A stretch of DNA of 64,000 nucleotides from positions 62,001 to 126,000 of the forward strand of contig JAJZPR010000005.1 of the NCBI GenBank assembly GCA_021847835.1. Reading direction: 5' to 3'. Below are positions 16,124-26,546 of the stretch, piece by piece. The translations under genes were made by a program, and so were the position numbers. The notes under the pieces were generated by a model. The model worked only from the letters and a program-made list of their open reading frames with translations. It was not told the DNA's origin and searched no databases. How positions within the stretch are numbered: position 1 is the first letter of the stretch; each line of letters begins with the position of its first letter. The DNA is from Pseudomonadota bacterium. Lineage in GTDB: Bacteria; Pseudomonadota; Gammaproteobacteria; Burkholderiales; Thiobacillaceae.

Positions 16124-17207
16124 CAATTAAAATCTTGCCGTTGCGCACGAACGGATATTTAACCACTTTTGCCTTCAGTTTCCTGTCGCGGATTTCCACT
16201 TCCACTTCCTCGCCGGGGGCGATGCCCAGGGGAATGCGCGCCAGCGCGATGGACTGCTGCAGGGTGGGCGAGAAGGTGCCCGAGGTGATTTCGCCCTCGC
16301 CGTGCTTGGTGAAGACCTTCTGATGGCTGCGCAGCACGCCCTTGTCGAGCAGCACCAGGCCGGCCAGTTGTTTGGTGACTTCGCTTGCTTCCAGCGCCTT
16401 GCGGCCGACGAAGTCGCGCTCGGTTTTCAGGTCCACGGTCCAAGCCAGGCCCGATTCCAGCGGCGAAGTGGTTTCGTCCATGTCCTGGCCATAGAGATTC
16501 ATGCCGGCTTCCAGGCGCAGGGTGTCGCGCGCGCCGAATCCAATCGGTTTGCCGCCGGCTTCCATCAGCGCCTTCCAGAAAAAGGGCGCGGATTTCGCCA
16601 GCACCATGACTTCGAAGCCGTCCTCGCCCGTATAACCGGTGCGGGCGATGAACATCTCGCCCATTGCGGCGGCGTTGAAGGGCTTGAGGGTCTCGGTGAT
16701 GCCGTCGGCGCCGGGCATGGCCTCGTTCAGCACCCTTTTCGCATCCGGGCCCTGGATGGCGATCATGGCGAGGTCGCGGCGCGGGGTGAGGGTGAGGCCC
16801 ATGTTCCAGTCGGCATTGCATTGCTGCATCCAGGCCAGGTCCTTTTCCGCCGTGCCGGCGTTGACCACCAGGCGGAACCAGCTCTCGTCCATGAAATAGA
16901 TGATGAGGTCGTCGATGACGCCGCCGTTCTCGTTCAGCATGCAGGAATACAGCGCCTTGCCCGAGATCTGAAGCTTGTCGACGTTGTTGGCGACGAGGCG
17001 GCGCAAAAAGGCGCGCACGTTCTCGCCCCGGATGTCGAGCGGCAGCATGTGCGAGACGTCGAACAGGCCGCAGCCGGTGCGCACCGTGTGGTGCTCCTCG
17101 ATCTGCGAGCCGTAGTTCACCGGCATGTCCCAGCCGCCGAAGTCGACCATCTTGGCGCCGAGCTCGCGGTGGGTGGCGTTGAGGGGGGTGCGTTTCAGTT
17201 CAGACAC
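16119..17207 (-). CDS. gcvT: Glycine cleavage system aminomethyltransferase (T protein)
   Basis: A 362-residue folate-dependent aminomethyltransferase. Key stretches are [25 protein letters not shown] (split here by position, residues about 12-30), LFDVSHML and [12 protein letters not shown]. It releases ammonia and forms methylenetetrahydrofolate from the GcvH-bound aminomethyl group. The GTG at 17207 is chosen because it gives the family length (364 in E. coli) and has AAGGAAA before it; it overlaps the lipA end by 8 bp. The longer upstream frame is not needed. Confidence 0.94.
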   Translation of the reverse strand: MSELKRTPLNATHRELGAKMVDFGGWDMPVNYGSQIEEHHTVRTGCGLFDVSHMLPLDIRGENVRAFLRRLVANNVDKLQISGKALYSCMLNENGGVIDDLIIYFMDESWFRLVVNAGTAEKDLAWMQQCNADWNMGLTLTPRRDLAMIAIQGPDAKRVLNEAMPGADGITETLKPFNAAAMGEMFIARTGYTGEDGFEVMVLAKSAPFFWKALMEAGGKPIGFGARDTLRLEAGMNLYGQDMDETTSPLESGLAWTVDLKTERDFVGRKALEASEVTKQLAGLVLLDKGVLRSHQKVFTKHGEGEITSGTFSPTLQQSIALARIPLGIAPGEEVEVEIRDRKLKAKVVKYPFVRNGKILIA

Positions 17208-18126
17208 GTTGTTTTCCTTGTTGAATTTCTTCGGCGTAATAGCTGCTGCGCACCAGCGGCCCGGCTTTGACCCAGGCAAAGCCGAGCGCGCGGGCTTCGT
17301 TTTCCAGTTCGGCGAACACGTCCGGATGGATGTATTCCGCCACCGCCAGGTTGTCGAGAGAAGGGCGCAGGTACTGGCCCAGCGACACGCGATCCACGCC
17401 CGCGCTTTTCAAATCCTTCAATACTTCGATGACTTCCTCGCGGGTCTCGCCCAGGCCCAGCATCAGCGCCGACTTGGTTTCCACCTTAGCCTGCCGGCCT
17501 GCCTTTTCCAGCAGCTCCAGCGAGCGCTCATACTGCGAACCCTTGCGCGCGGTCTTGTAAAGGCGCGGCACGGTTTCGACGTTGTGGCCCCAGACCAAGT
17601 GAGGCGTGAGGCGTGAGGGGGCGGGGGGCAGGGGGCAGGATTTCACGGCATCCATGACGATGGCGATGGCCTCGTTCTGCACGTTGCGGAAATCGGGAGT
17701 GAGGAATTCGACGCCGATCTCGGGCTGGCGCATTCTCAACTGGCGCAGGCTTTCGGCGAATACCCAGGCGCCGCCGTCTTCCAGATCATCGCGATTGACC
17801 GAGGTCAGCACGATGTAATTGAGCTTCATCGAAGCCACCGCCTCGGCGACGCGCTGCGGCTCGTTGGCGTCGAACCAGCCGGGCTTGCCCGTTTTCACCG
17901 AGCAGAAGCCGCAGGCGCGGGTGCAGGTGTCGCCCAGCAGCATGAAAGTGGCGGTACCGCGGCTCCAGCATTCGCCGCGGTTGGGACACTTGGCCTCCTC
18001 GCACACCGTGTGCAGGCGATTGCCGTGTACGGCGAGATGCGTGCCGCCATAGCCGGATTCGCGCCCGAGGTTCTGGCGTATCCAGGATGGCATGCGGCTG
18101 ATGTTGCGAACGATTTGGGTCTGCAC
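17200..18126 (-). CDS. lipA: Lipoyl synthase LipA with an in-frame repeat insertion
   Basis: A radical-SAM enzyme of 308 residues. It has the auxiliary cluster cysteines C42, C47, C53 ([13 protein letters not shown]), the SAM cluster C68, C72, C75 (CTRACGFC) and the C-terminal RSSYYAEE that provides the serine ligand. It inserts two sulphurs into octanoyl-GcvH. The GTG at 18126 is chosen for its GGAG site; a longer frame would run back through the terminator. Odd: residues about 162-177 ([15 protein letters not shown]) replace the usual few residues before [10 protein letters not shown] and are encoded by a heptad repeat. First gene behind the glycine riboswitch. Confidence 0.92.
   Translation of the reverse strand: MQTQIVRNISRMPSWIRQNLGRESGYGGTHLAVHGNRLHTVCEEAKCPNRGECWSRGTATFMLLGDTCTRACGFCSVKTGKPGWFDANEPQRVAEAVASMKLNYIVLTSVNRDDLEDGGAWVFAESLRQLRMRQPEIGVEFLTPDFRNVQNEAIAIVMDAVKSCPLPPAPSRLTPHLVWGHNVETVPRLYKTARKGSQYERSLELLEKAGRQAKVETKSALMLGLGETREEVIEVLKDLKSAGVDRVSLGQYLRPSLDNLAVAEYIHPDVFAELENEARALGFAWVKAGPLVRSSYYAEEIQQGKQRV
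17599..17640 (-). repeat. Heptad repeat fragment B4 inside the lipA coding sequence
   Basis: GTGAGGCGTGAGGCGTGAGG followed by GGGGGCAGGGGGCAGG on the + strand is the same heptad family as elements B1-B3. It keeps the lipA frame and adds a Pro/Leu/Ser-rich loop between two conserved blocks. Confidence 0.8.
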
Positions 18127-18135
18127 GGCGGCTCC

Positions 18136-18179
18136 AAAAACAAAAAAGGGTGACGATTGCGCTTTTTCAATCGTCACCC
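18136..18179 (-). terminator. Rho-independent terminator forming the riboswitch expression platform
   Basis: A perfect 12-bp stem GGGTGACGATTG/CAATCGTCACCC with an 8-nt loop is followed on the minus strand by TTTTTTG and TTTTT. It begins at the 3' edge of the second glycine aptamer and ends just before the lipA ribosome site. Confidence 0.9.
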
Positions 18180-18338
18180 CTCTGTCCTTGGTGCCTGAGA
18201 GATTGATCCCCTTCGGCGGCAGCCATGCTGCACTCTCCAGAGTTTTTGCTTAACCGTGGTCCTTTTGCCTGAGCGTTCCCGGGTGATTACGCCTTCGGCG
18301 ACGGCTCAATTTGAATTTCGCGCCGTGCTCTCCCACTG
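18180..18338 (-). promoter_or_regulatory. Tandem glycine riboswitch
   Basis: Two aptamers read on the minus strand. The first has GGGAGAGC...CCGTCGCCGAAGGCG and GGGAACGCTCAGGCAAAAGG. The second has TCTGGAGAG...GCCGCCGAAGGGG and AATCTCTCAGGCACCAAGG. These are the conserved glycine-riboswitch cores. It precedes lipA-gcvTH-gcvPA-tpx-gcvPB. With a terminator directly downstream it should act as an ON switch for glycine degradation, by analogy with known gcvT riboswitches. Confidence 0.95.
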
Positions 18339-18363
18339 GCCGCGCATCTTATCACAGGCTGGT

Positions 18364-19437
18364 TTAGTAGAACATGCGCAGCCGATAGCCGGCCGCCCGA
18401 ATGCCCTTGCTTTGCAACTGCAGATTGAGCGGAACCTCGGAACGAGCCTGGATTCCGAGCGTCTCCATGCTGCTGGAGGGCAAGTATTCGCTGGGTGCGA
18501 ACATGCGGCGGGCGAGGGGCTGATCCTCGACGTCGGTCAACGTGAGTTCCAGTACCGGCCAGGCCATGGGGTGGGAGGCGCGGTTGGACAGGGTGACTTC
18601 CAGGCTGAGGCTGCCTCCGCTCTCGGTTTGCAGGTCGGAACCCAGGATGAGGACTTGGCGGGTGTCGCGCGGCAGGCTCAGACTGCAGCCTGCCATCTCG
18701 CACATCGCGGCCAGTTGGGCGCGCAGGCCGGGATGGCTGGCGGCCAACCGGTCGCGCAAGTGATAGGCCAGTTGCGCCGCCAGCGCCAGCAACAGGATGA
18801 TGATGAGCAGCGCCCACAGCCAGCCCGGCTTGCGTTTTTTCCCCGGCCTGAGCGTGGGGGCCGGCGGCGGGCGGCGCGGGATCCAGCCGGTGCTGGTGGC
18901 GCTGGCGGCGCGCGCCACCCAGCCGCCGGCGGGCGGTGTGACGGGGGCGGCGGCAGGTTTCTCGGGTTTCGCCTCTTCCGGTTTGGGCCCGATGACCGGC
19001 ATCGGGCCGTAATCCTCGTCCGCCTGGGGCAGATTGGGTTCGACCAGGATGATGGATTCAAGCCTGGGGCCGAACGCCGATGGCGTTTCCTGCTCCTCGG
19101 CCATGCGCTGGGCCAGTCCGCTGAGCCCGGCTGCTGCGGCTCCGTTTTCTGCCTCTGAGGCTGCCTCGGGCGGCTGGGCTGCGGCTTCCGCGCCTGCCTC
19201 GGACTGGGCAGGCGCGCCCGCCGTTTCATCCGTTTGCTCGGGAGCGGGCTCGGTGGGGGTCTCCGCCATCGGCGCGGCGGCTTGCTCGGCCGCGGCAGGC
19301 TGGATTCCCGAGTGGAAAACATGGCCGCACATGCCGCACTGCACCCAGCCCTTGGCGGCCTGCAGGTGCTGGGGCGTCAGGCGAAACACGCTGCCGCATT
19401 GCGGGCATTTGGCGAGGAGTTCGCTTTCCGGACTCAT
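18364..19437 (-). CDS. Zinc-ribbon and DUF3426 membrane protein
   Basis: A 357-residue protein. It has an N-terminal zinc ribbon with CPQC and CGMC (residues about 11-39), a long Ala/Glu/Pro-rich low-complexity stretch, one transmembrane helix (LWALLIIILLLALAAQLAYH, about 205-226) and a C-terminal DUF3426 domain. The family commonly follows prmA in betaproteobacteria, but its function is unknown. The zinc ribbon resembles MJ0042-type motifs. The start overlaps the prmA stop as ATGA, so it is coupled to prmA. Confidence 0.87.
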   Translation of the reverse strand: MSPESELLAKCPQCGSVFRLTPQHLQAAKGWVQCGMCGHVFHSGIQPAAAEQAAAPMAETPTEPAPEQTDETAGAPAQSEAGAEAAAQPPEAASEAENGAAAAGLSGLAQRMAEEQETPSAFGPRLESIILVEPNLPQADEDYGPMPVIGPKPEEAKPEKPAAAPVTPPAGGWVARAASATSTGWIPRRPPPAPTLRPGKKRKPGWLWALLIIILLLALAAQLAYHLRDRLAASHPGLRAQLAAMCEMAGCSLSLPRDTRQVLILGSDLQTESGGSLSLEVTLSNRASHPMAWPVLELTLTDVEDQPLARRMFAPSEYLPSSSMETLGIQARSEVPLNLQLQSKGIRAAGYRLRMFY

Positions 19438-20324
19438 TTCTTTTCCCCGCAAAGCCTGACCCAGCCTTCTTCGGCTGCCGGTGCGTCGAACTCGAACCAC
19501 TCGCGATAGACTCCCTTCACCGCGTCGGCCTGGCTCTCCAGTATGCCGGACATGACCAGGCGTCCGCCGGGCAGGGTCAGGCCGGCCAGCAGCGGGGCCA
19601 GCGCCTTGAGCGGATTGGTCAGGATGTTGGCGAGCACGATCTGGGCGGCAGTCGCGGGGGCCTGGTCCGGGGTGTAGAAGCGTGCATTCACGGCGTTCAT
19701 ATCGGCATTGTAGGCCGCGGCTTGAATCGCCTGGGGGTCGATGTCCACGCCCCAGACCTCGGCAGCGCCGAGCCTGGCGGCGGCGATGGCCAGAATCCCG
19801 GAGCCACAGCCGTAATCCAGCACGGTCTCGCCGCCCTTGATGTTTTCGTCCAGCCAGCGCAGGCATAGGCGCGTGGTGGGGTGCGAGCCGGTGCCGAAGG
19901 CGAGGCCGGGATCGAGGCGGATATTGAGGGCCTGCGTGTCCGGTGCCTCATGCCAGGTAGGCACGATCCATAAACGCGGCGAGATGGGGATGGGGTCGAA
20001 CTGCGATTGGGTGAGTCGCACCCAGTCCTGATCGTCCACGCTTTCCAGCGTCCACGCCGGCATTTCGGCAAGCCCTGCGGCAAGCGCGGCGCGGGCGACC
20101 AGATCGGCGGGCTGCTGGTCCGGCGCGAGCAGGGCGGTCACGATGCAGTGCTGCCACAAGCCCGCGTCGGGCTCGGTGGGCTCGCCGAAGATGGGCGTCT
20201 CGTCGAGGCTACCGGCATCGGCGTCTTCCAGCGCGGCCGATATCGCGCCCAGCGCCATCAGCGCGTCGGAAAAGGCCTCGGCATGGGAGGCGTCGAGGGT
20301 GATGCGGAGGGATTGCCAGGACAT
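19434..20324 (-). CDS. prmA: Ribosomal protein L11 methyltransferase PrmA
   Basis: A 296-residue SAM-dependent methyltransferase. The SAM-binding motif VLDYGCGSGILAIAAARLGA and the active-site segment LANILTNPLKAL (N-P-pattern) are present, as is GLAFGTGSHPTTRLCL. It trimethylates L11 at several amino groups. The N-terminal substrate-recognition domain covers about residues 1-55. It lies downstream of accC, a common betaproteobacterial order, separated by repeat element A4. Confidence 0.94.
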   Translation of the reverse strand: MSWQSLRITLDASHAEAFSDALMALGAISAALEDADAGSLDETPIFGEPTEPDAGLWQHCIVTALLAPDQQPADLVARAALAAGLAEMPAWTLESVDDQDWVRLTQSQFDPIPISPRLWIVPTWHEAPDTQALNIRLDPGLAFGTGSHPTTRLCLRWLDENIKGGETVLDYGCGSGILAIAAARLGAAEVWGVDIDPQAIQAAAYNADMNAVNARFYTPDQAPATAAQIVLANILTNPLKALAPLLAGLTLPGGRLVMSGILESQADAVKGVYREWFEFDAPAAEEGWVRLCGEKK

Positions 20325-20325
20325 T

Positions 20326-20450
20326 TCAGGGGTCAGGATTCAGGATTCAGGGGTCGGGGATCAGGGAAGGGCAACTTTGCCGCGCCTTCTTGAATACAAG
20401 GCGCGAAGCACATTCCCTGAATCCTGATCCCCGACCCCTGAATCCTGATC
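20326..20450. repeat. Heptad inverted-repeat element A4 (accC-prmA spacer)
   Basis: The left arm has AGGGGTC, AGGATTC, AGGATTC, AGGGGTC, GGGGATC, AGGGAAG. The right arm (about 20413-20450) is the inverse. The loop shares the segment GCGCGAAGCAC with element A1. It fills the spacer exactly from the prmA start to the accC stop. Confidence 0.88.
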
Positions 20451-21800
<1,350 letters not shown>

Positions 21801-21809
21801 GGCTTGTTC

Positions 21810-21882
21810 GTGAGGAGTGAGGCGAGAGGCGTGAGGAGCAGGGCAAGGTTTTTTTCCTCACTCCTGACTCCTCACTCCTTAC
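21810..21882. repeat. Heptad inverted-repeat element B3 (accB-accC spacer)
   Basis: The left arm has AGGAGTG, AGGCGAG, AGGCGTG, AGGAGC. The right arm (CCTCACTCCTGACTCCTCACTCC) is described by position 21857-21879. A T7 run lies in the loop. The element fills the spacer and reaches the accB stop codon. Confidence 0.85.
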
Positions 21883-22319
21883 CCGATTATGAACAGCGGC
21901 TCGCCGTATTCCACCGGCTGGCCGTTCTCGACCAGGATGGCCTTGATCACGCCGCTGTGGTCGGCTTCGATCTCGTTCAGGAGCTTCATGGCCTCGATGA
22001 TGCAAAGCGTGTCGCCGGCCGAGACGCTTTGTCCGACTTCGGTGAACGCCTTGGCGCCGGGCGAGGGCGCGCGGTAGAAGGTGCCGACCATGGGCGAGCG
22101 CACGACGTGGCCTTCGGGTTCGGCCGGGGCGGCTTCAGCGGCGGCCGGTGCTGCGACGGGCACGGTGGGCGCGGGCATCGGCGCGTTCATGTAGATCGGC
22201 TGATTGCCGGCGATAACGCGGGCAATGCGCACCCTTTCCTCGCCTTCGGTGATTTCCAGCTCCGCAATGCCGGACTCCTCCACCAGATCAATGAGTTTTT
22301 TCAGTTTTCTGAGATCCAT
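21879..22319 (-). CDS. accB: Biotin carboxyl carrier protein of acetyl-CoA carboxylase
   Basis: A 146-residue BCCP. The biotinylated lysine is K112 in [13 protein letters not shown]. An Ala/Pro-rich linker (about 45-70) separates the N-terminal helix region from the biotinyl domain, and the thumb segment ([12 protein letters not shown]) is present. It carries CO2 between AccC and AccAD. The start overlaps the 3' end of aroQ by 32 bp, so the two are translationally linked. Confidence 0.96.
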   Translation of the reverse strand: MDLRKLKKLIDLVEESGIAELEITEGEERVRIARVIAGNQPIYMNAPMPAPTVPVAAPAAAEAAPAEPEGHVVRSPMVGTFYRAPSPGAKAFTEVGQSVSAGDTLCIIEAMKLLNEIEADHSGVIKAILVENGQPVEYGEPLFIIG

Positions 22320-22818
22320 GACTCGATACTTTCACGTGTAAATGACGCAGGGCGAACTCCAGCGCCAGCTCGTAGCCCTGCGCGCCCAGCCCGGCGATGA
22401 CGCCGATGGCCAGGTCGGAAAAATAGGAATGCTGCCGGAAGGGCTCGCGCGCGTGGACGTTCGACAGATGCACTTCCACGAAGGGGATGGCCGCCGCGGC
22501 CAGCGCATCGCGCAGCGCCACGCTGGTGTGGGTGTAGCCGGCCGGGTTGATCAGGATGAAATCGACGCCGTCGCACCTGGCCTGGTGCACGCGGTCGATC
22601 AGCGCGCCTTCGTGGTTGCTCTGGAAGCTTTCCACGGCCACCCCGCAGGCGTTGCCGCGGGCCTTGAGCGCCTGGTCGATGTCTTCCAGCGTGGCAAGCC
22701 CGTAATGCTGCGGCTCGCGGCTGCCCAGCAGATTGAGGTTGGGGCCATGCAAAACCAGAATGGCCTTGGGCAAGGCCCCTCCCTTGCTGCCCCTGCGAGT
22801 GCTCGTCGATTTCGGCAT
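22288..22818 (-). CDS. aroQ: 3-dehydroquinate dehydratase, type II
   Basis: A 176-residue type II dehydroquinase of the shikimate pathway. Motifs are [20 protein letters not shown] (active-site Tyr loop), [33 protein letters not shown] and the catalytic His in [15 protein letters not shown]. Most homologues are about 145-150 residues. A TTG at 22773 with a strong GGGAGG site would give a start (PKAILVLHG) closer to the family, so the ATG start may add 15 extra residues. The C-terminus overlaps accB. Confidence 0.94.
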   Translation of the reverse strand: MPKSTSTRRGSKGGALPKAILVLHGPNLNLLGSREPQHYGLATLEDIDQALKARGNACGVAVESFQSNHEGALIDRVHQARCDGVDFILINPAGYTHTSVALRDALAAAAIPFVEVHLSNVHAREPFRQHSYFSDLAIGVIAGLGAQGYELALEFALRHLHVKVSSHGSQKTEKTH

Positions 22819-22876
22819 GGACGCAAGTTTGATACAAGTTCAGCGAACTTGTCCAGATCTTGACGGGAAATGCAGC

Positions 22877-23401
22877 TTAGATTAGGGGCTGGATCAGGTG
22901 TTCCAGCCGCGCCTGATCCAGCCCGCCGATGATTTTTTCCAGCAACTGGCCATTGCGCCCATAAATCAGGGTATAGGGCAGCCCTCCGCCGGAATTGCCG
23001 AGCTGGCGCAGGATTTCCGTTTCTTCGACGCCGCCGATCAGAACAGGATAATTGATGCCGAATTCCTGCGCGAAGGCGGCAACTTTTTGGGGATCGTCCA
23101 GCGCGATGCCGACGAATTGCAGGCCTTTCCCGCCGTATTTCGCTTGCGTCTCGATGAAAACAGGGACTTCTTCGCGGCAGGGCGGGCACCAGGTCGCCCA
23201 GAAATTGACGACCAGCACCTTGCCCTGATGCTCGCTCAGGGCCCGGGGCCGGTTTTGCAGATCGGGCAGTTGGACGGTCAGTAGCGACTCGGCTGCGCCC
23301 GGCTGGCTGGGGCCTGGCTGCCTGAGCCAGATCGCAGCGGCGAAACCGGCCGCCAGCGCCAGTACCGCGACGCCAGCCAGCAGCCAGTTGTGGCGGCTCA
23401 T
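22877..23401 (-). CDS. TlpA/ResA-like membrane-anchored thiol-disulfide oxidoreductase
   Basis: A 174-residue protein with an N-terminal signal-anchor (about 7-26) and a periplasmic thioredoxin fold with WATWCPPCREE (CPPC active site). TlpA/ResA proteins reduce apocytochrome c or other periplasmic thiols. It lies 15 bp downstream of dsbD on the same strand, so DsbD is the likely electron donor. Length fits the family (160-190). Confidence 0.9.
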   Translation of the reverse strand: MSRHNWLLAGVAVLALAAGFAAAIWLRQPGPSQPGAAESLLTVQLPDLQNRPRALSEHQGKVLVVNFWATWCPPCREEVPVFIETQAKYGGKGLQFVGIALDDPQKVAAFAQEFGINYPVLIGGVEETEILRQLGNSGGGLPYTLIYGRNGQLLEKIIGGLDQARLEHLIQPLI

Positions 23402-23416
23402 GCGCTCTCCTCGCGC

Positions 23417-25696
23417 TTATTTCAAGGCCTTGTCGAGGCTGGCCAGGAACTTGTCCGCGGGCTCGTAGCCGATGACCTTGTACTCGGACTGTTGTCCCTG
23501 GGGGTTCCAGAAGATCAGGCCGGGCGGCCCGAACAGGTTGAAGCGCTTGAGCAGCTCCTTGTCCTGAGCGGTGTTGGCCGTCACGTCGATTTTCAGCAGC
23601 ACCGCATCCTTGAGGCGCGCCTGCACGCGGGCGTCGGAGAAAGTGAATGCCTCCATTTCCTTGCACGACACGCACCAGTCGGCGTAGAAGTCGACCATGA
23701 CCGGCCTGCCCGCGGCTTTCGCCTCGGCCAGGCGCTGATCCAGCTCGGCGCTGGTTTTCACCTTTTCGAACGGCAGCGCCGAAGCCTGCACGGAGGCCGC
23801 GGGCGCGGCGGCCGGGCCGCTCATGACCCCCTGATACACGGTCAGCGGCTGCAGGATGTCGCGGCTGCCGCCCAGCGCGCCCAGCAGCAGTCCCACGCCG
23901 GAGATCAGCAGCACCACGCCCACGCCCTTCCAGAATTTCTGCCAGCCCTTGGCCTGTTGCGGCAGCGAATCGAGCGCATGCAGGTAAACCGCGGAAATGA
24001 TGAGCAGCGCGGCCCACAGCGCCATCACCATCCACGAGGGCAGGAAGGGCGAGATCAGCCAGATTGCCACGCCCAGCATGGCCACGCCGAAGAAGTACTT
24101 GACGCCGTTCATCCACGCGCCGGCCTTCAGCATCAGCGTGCCCGCCGACAGGCCCACGGCCAGCAGCGGCACGCCCATGCCCATGGCCAGGAAGAACAAG
24201 GACAGGCCGCCTTTCAGGCTGTCGCCGGTCTGGGCGATGTAGGCGAGCGCAGCCGCCAGCGGCGGCGCCACGCAGGGGCCGACGATCAGCGCCGACAGCA
24301 CGCCCATGCCGAACACGCCGGTGAATCGCCCGCCGCGCAGTTTGTTGGAGGTCTCGCTGAGCTTGCTTTGCAGCGCATTGGGCAGTTGCAGGTCATAGAA
24401 GCCGAACATCGACAGCGCCAGCGCCACGAAAATGGCGGCGCCGATTCCCAGGGCGATCGGGTTTTGCAGGGCGTTGGACAGCAGCGTGCCGGTTTGCGCG
24501 GCGATCACGCCGACGACGGCGTAGGTGACCGCCATGCCCAGCACATAGGCCAGCGACAGGAAAAAGCCGCTGGCATGGGTGACGTGCTTCTGGCCGGCGA
24601 TGATGCCCGACAGGATGGGAATCATGGGGAACACGCAGGGCGTGAGCGAAAGCGCCAAGCCGAAGCCGAAGAAGGCGACGATCGCCACCCACAGGCCGCC
24701 GCTCTTGAGGGTTTTTTCGATGCTGGAAGCGTCGCTGTCGTCACTGGCCGCCGGCTCTTCGCCGGGCAGGCCCGGGACGCTTTCGAACGTGCCGTCGTCC
24801 AGTACGGCCAGGGTGAAGGCCTTGGCGGCGGGCGGGTAGCACACGCCCTTTTCGCTGCAGCCCTGATATTCGATTTCCAGTGCAAGCTTTTCGCCGGCCT
24901 TGAGCGGGCGCGACAGGGCTACCTCGGCCTCGAAGTCCTGGTGATAAACCTCGGTGCGGCCGAAAGTGGGGTCGTCCTTCACGTCCGGTGCCGGCGTGGT
25001 GGCTTCGCCCGCCGTCACGTCTGCCGGGGATTTGATGACGAATTTCAGCTTGTCGCGGTAGAGGTAGTAGTCCTTGGCGACCGTGTAGCTGACCGCCAGG
25101 GTCTGCGCATCCTTGAGGCGGACATCGGCCGTGAAGGCCTGGTCCGGCGGCAGGAAATCACCCATGCCGCCATCGCCTGCCAGGCTGCGCAACTCGTCCA
25201 GCGCGGAAACGGCAGGGCTTGCGGGTGTGGCGCCTGGCTGCGGCTCGGCGGCTGCCTGGGGCGCGGCCAGGGCGGCGAGCTTGAGCGGCGCCGTCGAGGT
25301 GATGGGCATGTAGCACACCCCGTCCTCGGCGCAGCCCTGGAAGGTCGCCTCCAGCTTCACCGGCAGCGCGCCGCCCGGTTCACGCGCCACCGGCAGCTTG
25401 ACGGTGACGGATTTCGTGTAGACCTCGACCGATCCGAAGAGTGGATCGTCTTTCATTTTCCCGGCCGGGAATTGGGCGGCGCCGAGCTTGGCGCCCGTCA
25501 AGGCGAATTTGAACTTGTCCTTGTACATGTAATAGCCGTCGGCGATTTTCCAACTGGCTTCGATGGTCTGGGCGTCGACCGCGCGCGCGGAAAACTTGAA
25601 GGCCTGCTCGGGCTCGAGGAATTCCTGGGCGTGGGCGGAGGCGAATGCCAGCAGCAGGTACGGCAGGGCAAGCAGTGTTTTCATCAGGCGGTTCAT
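23417..25696 (-). CDS. dsbD: Thiol:disulfide interchange protein DsbD with two N-terminal domains
   Basis: A 759-residue inner-membrane reductase that moves electrons from cytoplasmic thioredoxin to the periplasm. A signal peptide (1-23) is followed by two copies of the nDsbD domain, with redox pairs C122/C128 (GCAEDGVC) and C280/C286 (GCSEKGVC). Then come the transmembrane domain with C354 (LTPCVFP) and C475 (GPCVAPP), and the C-terminal thioredoxin domain with CVSC at 675-678. E. coli DsbD is 565 residues with one N-domain, so the extra length is the duplicated domain. The TlpA-like protein downstream is a likely client. Confidence 0.94.
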   Translation of the reverse strand: MNRLMKTLLALPYLLLAFASAHAQEFLEPEQAFKFSARAVDAQTIEASWKIADGYYMYKDKFKFALTGAKLGAAQFPAGKMKDDPLFGSVEVYTKSVTVKLPVAREPGGALPVKLEATFQGCAEDGVCYMPITSTAPLKLAALAAPQAAAEPQPGATPASPAVSALDELRSLAGDGGMGDFLPPDQAFTADVRLKDAQTLAVSYTVAKDYYLYRDKLKFVIKSPADVTAGEATTPAPDVKDDPTFGRTEVYHQDFEAEVALSRPLKAGEKLALEIEYQGCSEKGVCYPPAAKAFTLAVLDDGTFESVPGLPGEEPAASDDSDASSIEKTLKSGGLWVAIVAFFGFGLALSLTPCVFPMIPILSGIIAGQKHVTHASGFFLSLAYVLGMAVTYAVVGVIAAQTGTLLSNALQNPIALGIGAAIFVALALSMFGFYDLQLPNALQSKLSETSNKLRGGRFTGVFGMGVLSALIVGPCVAPPLAAALAYIAQTGDSLKGGLSLFFLAMGMGVPLLAVGLSAGTLMLKAGAWMNGVKYFFGVAMLGVAIWLISPFLPSWMVMALWAALLIISAVYLHALDSLPQQAKGWQKFWKGVGVVLLISGVGLLLGALGGSRDILQPLTVYQGVMSGPAAAPAASVQASALPFEKVKTSAELDQRLAEAKAAGRPVMVDFYADWCVSCKEMEAFTFSDARVQARLKDAVLLKIDVTANTAQDKELLKRFNLFGPPGLIFWNPQGQQSEYKVIGYEPADKFLASLDKALK

Positions 25697-25708
25697 GCTG
25701 TTCTCTCG

Positions 25709-26035
25709 TTATGTATTGTCGCGGGCAGTTTCCTGCGCCACCCATTCCAGATAACCCGGCAGGCCGGCCTCGGCTCCGACCGCGAGAATTTCGGGAAGTT
25801 CGTAAGGATGGCAGGCTTTGAGAGCGGACTCAAGCAGGGGATAGGCCTCGCGCGTGGTCTTGATCATGAGCAGCACTTCACCGGCTTCTTCCAATTTCCC
25901 CTGCCAGCGGTAGAGGGAGGTCAGCCCCGGCAGGATGCTGGCGCAGGCGGCCGCGCCGCTTTCAAGCAGCCTGCCGGCGGCCGCACGGGCGCTTGCTTCG
26001 TTCGGGAAGGTGGAAAACACGATGAGCACGGCCAT
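25709..26035 (-). CDS. cutA: CutA-family divalent-ion tolerance protein
   Basis: A 108-residue CutA1 protein with the family stretches VLIVFSTFPNEASARAAA, CASILPGLTSLYRWQGKLE and LLMIKTTREAYPLLE, plus HPYELPEILAV. CutA forms trimers that bind divalent copper; the physiological role is unclear. The ATG at 26035 gives the family length (107-112); a longer frame exists upstream but its extra residues do not fit. It lies 12 bp upstream of dsbD on the same strand, a common arrangement. Confidence 0.93.
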   Translation of the reverse strand: MAVLIVFSTFPNEASARAAAGRLLESGAAACASILPGLTSLYRWQGKLEEAGEVLLMIKTTREAYPLLESALKACHPYELPEILAVGAEAGLPGYLEWVAQETARDNT

Positions 26036-26120
26036 GACGGGAATTGTATTAAGGTGATGGATGGATTGAACTGGCACGAAACACCCAAATCTTAGTCGTT
26101 TCGCCATTGAAAGACCTTAC

Positions 26121-26546
26121 ATGTACCCCTGGCTGATCCTTTTTGCGCTGATTGCCTTCCCCGTGGGCGAGGCCTTGTCCATCATGTGGGTGGCGGGGCA
26201 TATCGGCTGGTGGGCGCTCCTGTGGCTGGCGGCGGCCTTTTTCGGCGGGCTTGCGCTGATCCGTTTCGAGCGCGTCGCCTTCGCCCCGCGCATGCTGTTC
26301 TCCATGCAGCGCGGCGATAGCCCTTTGCGCGCGCTGCTCGCTTCCACGCGCCTGTTCATGGCGGGCGGGCTGCTGATGTTTCCGGGCCTGATCACGGACG
26401 TCATGGCCCTGGCCCTGCTGCTCTATCCGGGCACCTGGAAGCGCCCGCCGATCGCACGCCCGGCGGCCAACGACGACATCATCGAGGGCGAGTTCAGGCG
26501 CGAGCCGGAAGCGTCCGCAGAAAAGTTTCCACGTCGGGATACCTGA
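26121..26546 (+). CDS. fxsA: FxsA family membrane protein
   Basis: A 141-residue protein with three to four hydrophobic helices: WLILFALIAFPVGEALSIMW, WWALLWLAAAFFGGLALIRF and the segment LMFPGLITDVMALALLLY. FxsA overexpression relieves F-plasmid exclusion of phage T7; the normal role is unknown. The C-terminal tail is charged. It is transcribed away from cutA, and its last 53 bp overlap the convergent SDR gene. Confidence 0.88.
   Translation: MYPWLILFALIAFPVGEALSIMWVAGHIGWWALLWLAAAFFGGLALIRFERVAFAPRMLFSMQRGDSPLRALLASTRLFMAGGLLMFPGLITDVMALALLLYPGTWKRPPIARPAANDDIIEGEFRREPEASAEKFPRRDT

Noticed and set aside
17208-17279. Longer N-terminus for gcvT
   Set aside because: The upstream residues read through lipA and do not match the T protein; the GTG at 17207 gives family length.
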